Positions 55,125-64,000 of a DNA stretch of 64,000 nt are shown here, piece after piece (position 1 is the stretch's first letter; the number at the start of each line of letters is the position of its first letter). The notes beneath the pieces were generated by a model. It worked only from the letters and a program-made list of their open reading frames with translations, was not told the DNA's origin and searched no databases. Source of the DNA: Apiotrichum sp. Y4204 (Eukaryota; Basidiomycota; Tremellomycetes; Trichosporonales; Trichosporonaceae); NCBI GenBank assembly GCA_025531455.1, contig JAMYHL010000041.1:310001-374000 (forward strand). Reading direction: 5' to 3'. The position numbers were made by a program, and so were the translations under genes.

Positions 55125-58100
55125 CGTGTTGATGATAAGAGCAGCAGGCGGGATGGGGAGGGGTCGATTGGGGTGGTGAAGGAAGGGCTACGGTCTGCGG
55201 CGCAACAAAGCCGCAACCGACAACAACGAATAACGTGCGGCTTGATGGGTAGTTTTTGTGATAGAATCGCAAGGAGTACGAGGACTAGACGGGGAACTAA
55301 ACGAGTGACAGCTGTATGCGTGAGTAAAAGTGTGAAGCGGAGAGAATATAGTACAAAATGATCATGCAGGTGAAGAGGGTAGAGCGTTGACGAAGCCGAG
55401 CTTGGCAAGCCCAAAACACAGCGAGCGCCCCAGGAGCTGAGCACAGGGGCGAGCAAGGGGCGTTATTTGCCTGCTTCATTGGCCTGCGGCATGAAAGGTA
55501 TTGGGCAACCAACAGCACTCCTTCGCCAATGCCGGGTGCACGGTCCTCGACTGCGTGTCTTGGATAGTGCGGTCTGTCTCCGTTGTGCTCGCTTGCTCTC
55601 CTCCATTTTTCTTTGAAGCAAATGTTGCTCCGTGGCGTGAAGTCGTGGCTGCAAGCCTCGAAGATAGACAGGGTCAATGCCCAACCAATAATGGCCCACG
55701 CCGACGACGCCGGAGTATAGAGAGGATAATTGGAAGGAGTCGGAGGCCGATGCTCACCTGTTTAATGCAGTCCCGGCGGGCACTCTGTGGAATGGAGACT
55801 AGCGGGAATCGTTGTTGCTGTTTTCCTGCGATGTCTGAGGTGTGTGATAATCATGCGTAAGTCGTGCAGTTGGCCGGGAGCACTGTGCAATCTGTAATGT
55901 CAGCAATTGAGCATATGGTGGCAAGAGGCAAAGTTGGATTGCAATGCGGCACGACGAACGCCGGGGAATGCAAAGGAGGTTACTCGCGAACGTGCCAGCC
56001 AGTTGCTCGGACCGGTAGCATGAGAACGGCAAAGGGATGCCGGTACAATCTGCGGTGGCGAATACTTCACAACAGATTATCACGAGCCCTCAACTATGCA
56101 CCAAGCACCTTAAGCACCACAGTGCGCAGCAGCGCGACAAAGGAGGCAGCTCTTCTCGATTCCGCAATGCGGTCCGAGAGTAAGGGCCACAGCGGCTCGA
56201 GCTTTGAGGCGCCGGCCACACTTGACGCCATTGCTCGGAGGGTCATTCGCAACTGGGCACTCACCACTTGACAAGTATGTTGCCTTTTCAAACTCTGCTA
56301 TCGTCCCGATGCTGGCGATTAACAGTTGCAGTCGATGCTGGTGTACGAGTTGCCGTAGAAAGCAAAGCAGAGAGAGGATACAGCCAGTGGGAACAACAAT
56401 GATGTGAGAGAATGTGAACAAGCTGACTGTTACGGAGAACGAGTGGCCAGTTGTCGTCTATGGGGCGCAAATGACTGAAGCTCTGATGAGGACACCTGGA
56501 GGACGATCCTAGGGGCGCTGTCGAACGTCAAGCTGTTGCGTTGCTGGTTTTGGTTCGGTTATGGGGAAGAAAACGTCACAGGATGAGACTGCCTGTAGCG
56601 ACGTTGTGAAGATATGTCGATCACAGACTTTGACGCCAGAGTTGCGATTCCGCGCCAGGGAGCGAGCGTCGGCTACTGTAGAAGGGGAAGCAGGAGCTGT
56701 CTGGGGGCGGGAATCAGCCACCAGTAGCGAAGGATCGAAGAGGGAGTGACGGTGAAAAATATCGAGCAAAGGATGTGGATGAAGAGTAACGTCGAAATAA
56801 TGGCCAGGGGAACAGAGAGGAGAAACGGTTGCGGGGGAGAGAGAAAGGCTCAGCGGTCCCGCGGGAGACAGCAAGGGGAGGGGTGTGGGTATGGGCGAAG
56901 TGAACGATGACGGGGGGTCGGAGGGAGACAACGAGGGGGGGAAATGGCGCAGATGAAACGCGGAGACGGTCAGAGTAGTACTCGTCAATGACCGGTTTTC
57001 GGACTGGTTGCTATGCAGAGTTGAGCACAGTACGATCTGGTTCCCGACAAGCAATGTAAGGTAGGTGTGTGTCGATGCGATGCGGCAGTGTGGTGTGCGA
57101 TGCCAGAGTGTGGTATGAGCGAGATGCGAGACACAAGACTGTCTGTCCGTTGGGCACACAACGAATCTACCGATGATGATGGCGGTGATGACAATGGGTA
57201 GTTCGGCAGCCTTGAGGTGATCTGCAGATCGTAGCGCTACAGACTTCGCATCCCACGCTCTACCACTACACCACAGATAGCTGTGACTGATCTCCGGTCC
57301 TTGTCCTCGCATCCCATAGATACAGGTGTGCTGCGGTCCAAAGGGCCGGGCGGCCAGACCGCGCGACAGGAACCCAGGGCAGCACCAGGGCTACAGTGCT
57401 GCGGTTGTAGTTGGTGGCGCAGACAGGACTCTGGGCGTGCGGGATCGTCCTCCGCGGCTGCTATGCGCCATGGCTCTGTCCTGCCTGCTGCCAGCTGCCT
57501 GCGCGCCTGCAAGTCTCTGCCAGGTACCTGTGCATTTGCGTCGCTGCTGCCACTCTGGCTAATGGCTATGGTTCTGTTGATCGGCTGCCCTTTTCGTGAG
57601 ACATTCTACATTCTACATTCTGCGAGACCTGGATTTGTGGTACGATGGTGTCCTGATGTGTATGTGGTGGCGACAAATTGATCTGGCTGACGTCGTCGCT
57701 ATGCACCCAGGAAGAGAGCGTTCAGTGAGGGCGAGAGGGGTCGAGGGTCCAGGGACTCAAGGCCTGAATGGAGGGGGAAAGCGGGTTGCGGCGGCTGAAA
57801 GAGGTGCGACATGGGACGCTGTGCAGGCGATGCGCGCTTTTGCCTAGCGTGGAAACTGATCCAGGCATTCTCTGATCGCGTAGCGCTGATCGTGCCTGTT
57901 TGACCTCGTCCCTGCCTCTGCCCTGCCCCTCTGCCCTTCCCGCCTCGGTTGCCTCCTTTTAAACCAGTAGTGGACGAGTGGACCTCTATACCGCTGTCCT
58001 CTGTCTCCAGCCTCTGGGCCTTCGTGCCGTTGTACATATTTTTTGATTTATATTTTTCGTTCACTCTGGGTAGCTGGGTCACTCTGGAAAGCATGGAATG

Positions 58101-61100
58101 TGTATGAGGGGTGGTAGGTAGGTAGTGCTCAGCCTCAATTGCCGAACAGAAACAGAACAAAGCCACATTCGCTGTCCCAACCACTGCTGAACTACTGTGC
58201 TACTGTGCACTGTGTCCTCCCTGCCCTGCCCTGCCCCGCTCCCATGGCCTTACCTGTCTCGGGATCTCAGTCGTCGTGCTACGGTGCTGTAAAGTGTTCT
58301 TGCTCCCCTTTTGGTTGCCTGCGAGCCAGCAGCCAATACGGCCAGCCAGTGTAGCCAACCCTGCTTTCGATGCGATCGTTCTTCCCGACGTTCCCACAGC
58401 CCTGGCAGGAGCTGGCGGCCTGCACAGTTAGTTAATGCTCCCTCTTGCACACTTGGCAACCTTGACCTGGTGCCGGCCACGCCGGGCCGCGCGTTTGACC
58501 ACCGAGAGGGGAGCCTTTGTGACACCTAAAGCTATTGCATGCTTGCATGTACAGTATTGGGCACTTCCACAGAACCGGAGGCATGAAGCCCCGACGAGAA
58601 TCGTTGGACAGGAAACGGACGATCGGAGAGGGAGTGCAGGCGCTGTGCCGTGGTGTATCCGGTGCTGGGGTGTGTACCTGGTGCTAGTATTGTGCCGTGG
58701 TGTGTGCCGAGGGTGATAAATTCTCCTTTTAGGCAACGGTACAGCTCCTGAATTGCTTGGACGCGTCGTCGCTATTGTGGGTGGGAGTGGTTGAAATAGA
58801 CGCAGCTCTTCGAGCTAATAGGTACCCACGAAACCCACACGCCCGACGGCCCACCGAATGCAATAGGCCAATCGGTCTAACCCTGCACAAGGGCAACGAA
58901 AGTACAAGGTGCGAGTCTGGGACAATGGGGTATGCAAAGCTCAAGTGACCGTTCGTCAAGTCACCGGCCTCGCAAGATGGCGCTCACATGAGACACGTTG
59001 CATCCGAGGCGGCGCCGAGGCTCCGCTCTTTCCGAGACCGCCTGCAGGGAAGATTGCGTCTCGCGGTCTCGACCTTGCTGCGTACAGCACGGAAACCCGA
59101 TTCCATCTCCCTCCCACATGCTTCCAGCCTTTGTGCTTGTTGGAGGATTGGAGCGTTGCGAACCCTCTCCGCAGCAAACTGTATAGAAATGGCGGGACGG
59201 TGACGCTGCGGGACATCGTGGTTCGGGCAATTGGCAGCGTAGTCTGGGAGGGGCTTTTTTTTCTGGGTCGGTCATGAGCTTAATGACTAGCCCAGTAGAA
59301 TCGTTGCTCAAGCGCACACTGAAACCCTTAGAACGAGGCTGTGCACAGCTGCACGACGGCGCTGGTATGGGTCACAGCAGGTGCGCAAGGCGTCATTCAC
59401 TTCGCCACCATGCCTCGCGATGAGGCACATGAACAGGCACCAATCCTCTTCACCCTGACCACCAAGGGAACCCTTGGATTCATGTGTCAGCCAGAATGCG
59501 CGCCTGCCGGGCGCCGGCCGTGCATTGGAAAGGGTTTCCAGCGGTTTTCATTGCTCGCAACTGTCTGTTGGAATAGCAACTGCAAATGCTGGGTACGCTT
59601 GAGCTGCCAAAGAGTATGACTGCAATCTCCAACAATGATGTATCTCTTGTGGTGGAACGGCAAAAGATGAGAATGGAGTGCGTGGCGCCCCGGTAATATC
59701 TCCGGTGATCTCAGTCTCCGACGGAAAAAATCTCCTAACTAAAGTGCGGGGCAGATTCGCGATCGCACAGTGACAACAACGTGCGCGGCCGAGGTAAACG
59801 AAAACGCGTAGGAAGCAAAGTGTGCTTACGCAGACCAATCGAGCCAACCAAGCGAGCTACTGAGCTCTATACAGCTAGCGAGCTCGCGAACTGGCGAACT
59901 CACCGAGAGGACGACTTGAGCCTAGCGTGTCGCGCGCATCGGGAGATCAGCGTTTTCGCGCGTTTCGTGGTCTATTTGTGCTCACACGTGTAAAGTCCCT
60001 GCGACCGAGCGCCCCAAGATCCAAACGATCAGATCGGCGATCGCGACTGTGCGCCGACCGATCACCGCCACCACAGCTTCTCAGCTTCTCAGTCCGCGGC
60101 GATGTGGAATGCAGTGTGGAGGAGCACCGCGGCACTGCAGCTCCAAGTACAGAACCCGCCCCGCGCCAAGGCCGATGCGCGGATCTGCACCATATTCCTG
60201 GGCCGCGGCGGGTTCCACTCCGATTCACTCGGTGCCGCACATGCACACACAAGTACAGGATCACAGGAATGAGGTCAGCGGCGCGTCCTTCGGTGATCAG
60301 GTCGGTGTAGGCATTTGTTGGGATATCCGGGCTCCCACCATTCCATTGCAGAAGGGCAGTTTCACGCTGCACAATATCAGGCGCGTATGCTACACCTTTT
60401 CGCGTTCACTTGCATTGCATGCATTGCCAGCATGCCAGCAGATACGGATCGCAGCAGATGTTGAGATTCAGCTTCCGAAAGTCCCCGATGCACAGAGACC
60501 GTGTATCTACGCAAAGTGATCGCTGCATCGCTAACGAAAAGACAGGCAACATGAGATAAGGCACTGGGGGTGCCTGTGTGCCTGTAATTTGGTGAGAAGC
60601 GCAGCGGTCATGAGCGGCGAACGGACGCTGTCAGCGGTGCAAATTTCGGGCCATCTCACAGCTCCCGTCAAGTAGTGAGAAGGATGGCAGTCTCGTAAGA
60701 ATCGATGCCACTCGGTTGCGGAGATTTCTCAGCTTCTCAGGCTTTCACCGGTTTGAATCTTCCCGAAACCGAAAACATCACCAATGGCATGTGCAGCTGA
60801 TCCATCCACTGCTTCAGATTGCTCAAAGAAGCAACGCGCTTTCGAGTATGAGTATGTGTCGCTGTCCCCTGGTGGCCCGATGGCCTTGTACTCATGTACT
60901 TCGCAACCGCACTTAGGACCTCTGCCCTGTCAGACATTAGTTTGCTGACACGGTCGTGAGGTCGCAGAGTATTCCCGGTGTCCCGCCAACGTCTCGGGTT
61001 AGATGCTGTGCACCATCTCCAAAGCCCCTCTACCGGTCCGGTGCCGGGTACCGATCTCATCAGTTGTCCGTGTGAATCACAGTCTACGGTCTAGGAAGAA

Positions 61101-63512
61101 TGGGGATCTCGGTGTGGCACTCATGTGTCCCCACTTGCTACTTTTAGATAGGCGGCGGTGCGGCATGCGCGGCCTGCGGTATGCCAGCATGCTCGCTCGG
61201 CAGCGCGGCAGCGTGTTGGCTGCACGTGTTGCGGAGGTTCTTGTGATCTTGTGGTTGGATCTTGTATTCAGTCATCTCGGTGTCTGGGCTAGCGCGGTGG
61301 GAGTCACTCTATGGATCTATTGAATGTATCCATCCACATGGTGGACGGAGCCCTGCACCAGTAGTGCCACCTTAATGCGATATATACCATCTGGCCATCT
61401 GCGCATCTGCGATGCTGAAGATGGTGATTGATCCTGTCCAGCAGAAGAGTGACCCTTCAGGATCACGATCGACGCCGGAATGCTTGCTCAGTAGCGTCAC
61501 TCGAGAGTCTGCGCTGGTGCACTGGTAAACGGCTGCTGCGTCCGTGGCGGGCGCCACCTGAATTCGACTACTGCCGCACACCGGCACCCGCGCGACGTAA
61601 TTCGAATTTTGTTGTTCGGTTCCGTCACGTAATGAGCGGGCTGTCCACTGCGGACGGACACCGACTGGGGCACGATCGGGGAGCCACGTCTGGAAAGAAG
61701 TTAGCCGCGATCACGCGGGAGTCCGATCCGTCGCACTGTGGTTTTCATCGCGCGTCGGGATGATGCAAGCGCCCGATTCAAGCATGTGCAAGGTCGGCGA
61801 ATGCACGTAATGTCCAAAGCTTCACTGCCGGGGGGCAGTTGTACCGGCTGTTGTGCCGTGGCGCCGTGGATGCCGTCGATACAGAGTGCTGCGCCGAGCG
61901 CACAGGAAGTTCAAAGTGCAAGGAATCACCCTTCATCGGCCTGGATATCTGCGCAGCAAGTACAGTCTACTGTACTACTTACTGTACGTGCTCGTCACGC
62001 CAGACTGCCCTCTCGCTTCTAAACCTTCTCGTACTCTGTCACGTTCCCCTCGGACCCCTTGTGTCCCTCCCCATCCTTCCCCTAGGGCTTCGGGACGACG
62101 TCACTGGGCCCAATCCGGGTGCAGCGTGACTTTCCGCCAGTGGAGCGCCCAGAAATGGTATGAAGGCCGGTCCGGGAGCAATCGAGAGGAAGATGAAAAG
62201 CAGGCGCGTCCTGGAATTGCAATGTCCTATGAGCTCATTGCGTGGGGTAGCCCGTTTGATACCACTTATGAGTCTGACACGATCTGACAGGTGCAGACAT
62301 GCACGGACGACCCATTGAATTGTTTCTGTGGTAAGATAACAAGCCGTCCAGTGCTAGCCCAAATTTATAAGACGCAAAGCCCCATTGCCTTTGCGTCGTG
62401 GGTTGGAGGATAGCCCACAGCATGCGATTCCATCGGATTGAGAGTCTCCTAACCCCAGGAAATGTCGTACATACTGGCATGACCTCGCTCTTTTGACCCG
62501 ATTGCGTTGTAGCCGCCGTCGTTGTATTCAGTTTTAGGGGAGCACGCTGACACGCGATGAAACTCCTCGGTTTGTTCACTTCACGATTGGCCCTTTATCG
62601 CAGCCAGGATGGCGTTCCGTAGTGGTACAGGAAGCTGGACCTTGAAAAACCGAGGTGTAAGTCGATAAGAGGTTGAGAAACAGATGTCACCTGCTAGCTG
62701 TCCGCGCGTGGTTATACCGCACTCTGATGTACCGAGCTCGGCAGCAGTTAAAATCACGCTCCCACGCTCCACCGGTTACACTCCGCAGCAGCCATAGGCA
62801 GGCTGCTGCTGCGATACATCGATACAGTACACCTAAATGTACCCATCCCCTACGAAACGCTTTGATACTGTTTCGGGGCACTGACAGGAACACGAAGTAT
62901 GGCAATGTGGTGCCACGCTTTACTGCTACCCCGCTGCGCATGACGCCTGCGATTCACACTCGGTCTGAGCTTCGGGCCGCGAAGCCTTCTCCAGTATCTT
63001 CAATCCGCAGTTGCGCAGATGATTAGGGGGTTACCTACAGTACATACCTAAAGTGTGGAATGCGGGGCGGTTGGCGTTTCGATAGCGACAACGAGATCAC
63101 GCATTATCCACGGAGGTCGTGTTGACAAAGCCCAGCACAGGCGATCGCAGTCACTGCGACTACCGACAGTGGCATGGCACCATCGCAGTCTCACGGTATC
63201 CCTCGCAGGCAGAGATTGTCGCACCTTGGCCGAACGCGTGCTTCTTCTGGGGCCGGTGTGGTCCCCGTAAAAGGTTGGATATCGGCTCTTTACCGTGTCG
63301 TTAACCAGGAGAACCGACTCAAGAGGAAAAGAGAGGACTACTGTAGAAAGTACTGCGCCACACAGTCAGTATTGTAGGCAGTTTCCGTCAGGCAAGTCCG
63401 CCAAATTGGGTCGTTTCACCTCATCTGTCCCCTCAGCCCGGCGCCCGGCTGGCGCCGGCCACTTCGGTCTCTCCCTCTTCGTCCTGCACACCTTCTGGCG
63501 TCCCCGAATGGC
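55125..63512. other. 8.4 kb region without a convincing gene
   Basis: Open frames are short or low-complexity on both strands and none resembles a known protein. Between about 56640 and 56970 the minus strand is pyrimidine-rich, encoding a Ser/Pro/Leu-rich low-complexity frame of a type seen in 5' leaders. Short sequence features include a CCCTG microsatellite (58221-58238), a loose GTGCCGTGGTGT repeat (58640-58705), and two abutting palindromes beside a tRNA-like A box near 57219-57273. No rRNA, transposase, reverse transcriptase, long terminal repeat or satellite array was seen. It may hold noncoding RNAs, decayed elements or centromere-like sequence; nothing in the sequence decides. Confidence 0.4.
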
Positions 63513-63517
63513 AAAAA
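63513..63517 (-). terminator. RNA polymerase III terminator of tRNA-Asn
   Basis: Five T on the minus strand immediately follow the discriminator base of the tRNA. Confidence 0.7.
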
Positions 63518-63595
63518 CGACCTCGGAGAGGTTTGAACTCTCGATCTCCCGATTGCGTAACAGTCGGACGCCTTAACCAGCTTGGCCACGAAGTC
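63518..63595 (-). tRNA. tRNA-Asn (anticodon GUU) with an apparent 4-nt intron
   Basis: On the minus strand the gene closely follows yeast tRNA-Asn: acceptor GACTTCG/CGAGGTC, D arm GCCAAGCTGGTTAAGGC, anticodon stem TCCGA/TCGGG, variable loop AGATC, T arm GAGAG-TTCAAAC-CTCTC and discriminator G. The anticodon loop is CTGTTA-CGCA-A, that is 11 bases instead of 7; deleting CGCA restores the standard CTGTTAA loop with anticodon GUU. The insertion is exactly where tRNA introns sit, one base 3' of the anticodon. Total length is 78 against 74 for a mature tRNA-Asn. All other arms are intact, so I regard it as functional rather than a pseudogene. Confidence 0.85.
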
Positions 63596-64000
63596 GGCCA
63601 TGGCGGCGTTGCCGAGCCGCGGTCGTGTTCGGCGAACGTGATTGGCCCGCGGCGCCGTGAGGACGTCCGTGGCGTCGATGAGGACCGAGTTCCCGTCCCT
63701 GATAGGCGATGTCTTCATGATGGGGGGGGTGTCGATCTCTCACTGACAAGATAATACAACGAAGACGAGTGACGACGGGTACGTTTGCCAAGCTCCACGG
63801 TCCCGAGTCGCCAGTGTCACCCCAGTGTGCAATTGCCGAGATATCAGCTGGCAGTTCTGAGACTTCCGCTTAGAAAGTGACGTCAGTAATGTGAAGAGTG
63901 GTGTTCAGCGAGTGGCTCTGTGATTGAGAGATATCCAATTGATGGAGAGTAGAGTGGCTAAGACGAGAAATGTTGGTGTATTCTTTGTTCGTCCGGTTTG
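63596..64000. other. Right-hand end of window, no gene seen
   Basis: Flank upstream of the tRNA-Asn gene. A minus-strand frame starting MKTSPIRDGNSVLIDATDVL runs from 63718 into and through the tRNA, so it is not accepted as a gene. A G-run occurs at 63722-63729. Confidence 0.35.

Noticed and set aside
57219..57290. A full tRNA gene at the A-box-like site
   Set aside because: I could not find a pairing anticodon stem, T arm with TTCRA, or matching acceptor strands in either direction.
56509..57312. A 267-codon minus-strand frame
   Set aside because: Its central part is low-complexity Ser/Pro/Leu arising from a pyrimidine-rich tract, with no conserved-looking block and no clear start; it is better explained as leader or noncoding sequence.
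63416..63718. A 100-codon minus-strand frame beginning MKTSPIRDGNS
   Set aside because: It reads straight through the tRNA-Asn gene, so most of its length is tRNA and flank. A short real exon upstream of the tRNA cannot be shown.

Overview
The window looks like a nuclear chromosome segment of a urease-positive basidiomycete yeast, most likely Tremellomycetes and probably Trichosporonales. Evidence: coding exons are GC-rich with strongly C/G-ending codons; almost every gene carries several very short GT-AG introns (many 34-60 nt); tRNA genes are interrupted; a UreF urease accessory gene is present; and protein families have fungal architectures, such as a URA2-type CPSase-ATCase, an Hst3/4 sirtuin and Fyv7. 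The species call is inference; no rRNA or marker gene is present.

Layout. 0-5.2 kb (+): FYV7-like rRNA processing factor, then a gene whose single frame joins a p27-type zinc-ribbon region, a phosphopantothenoylcysteine decarboxylase (CoA pathway) and a NUS1-type cis-prenyltransferase subunit (dolichol pathway). 5.7-7.3 kb (-): GDT1/TMEM165 cation transporter. 7.9-9.5 kb (+): ArfGAP. 10.4-13 kb (+): acetoacetyl-CoA synthetase. 13.1-14.3 kb (-): PP2A leucine carboxyl methyltransferase. 14.8 kb (-): tRNA-Gly. 15.2-16.7 kb (-): EamA/DMT transporter. 16.8-17.6 kb (-): weak uncharacterised candidate. 17.9-20.1 kb (+): DNAJC11 homologue. 20.3-24.6 kb (-): SAC3/GANP mRNA export scaffold. 25.1-26.8 kb (+): MPP alpha. 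27.3 kb (-): tRNA-Arg. 27.4-30.5 kb: no clear gene. 30.5-31 kb (+): small orphan. 31.6-32.4 kb (-): NC2 alpha with a 9-nt microexon. 33.1-34.4 kb (+): farnesyl diphosphate synthase. 35.1-36.4 kb (-): damaged-looking BAHD acyltransferase. 36.7-38.7 kb (-): Hst3/4-like sirtuin. 41.2-48.1 kb (+): CPSase/ATCase. 48.6-49.7 kb (+): UBX protein. 50.1-50.7 kb (+): CxxC/Pro-rich orphan. 50.9-51.9 kb (-): UreF. 52.8-55.1 kb (-): 782-residue orphan. 55.1-63.5 kb: about 8.4 kb without a convincing gene. 63.5 kb (-): tRNA-Asn with an apparent 4-nt intron.

How the genes relate. They are mostly unlinked housekeeping functions, as expected of a core eukaryotic chromosome. The isoprenoid theme recurs: farnesyl diphosphate synthase makes the primer for the NUS1-containing dolichol synthase, and acetoacetyl-CoA synthetase supplies a precursor of the same pathway, but nothing shows that the genes are physically or regulatorily coupled. 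The most unusual items are the p27-PPCDC-NUS1 fusion, the 9-nt microexon, the minimal tRNA and mRNA introns, and the BAHD gene that lost its DFGWG segment. No transposon, CRISPR array, rRNA or secondary-metabolite cluster was recognised. All splice junctions were inferred by eye from GT-AG signals, phase agreement and family conservation.
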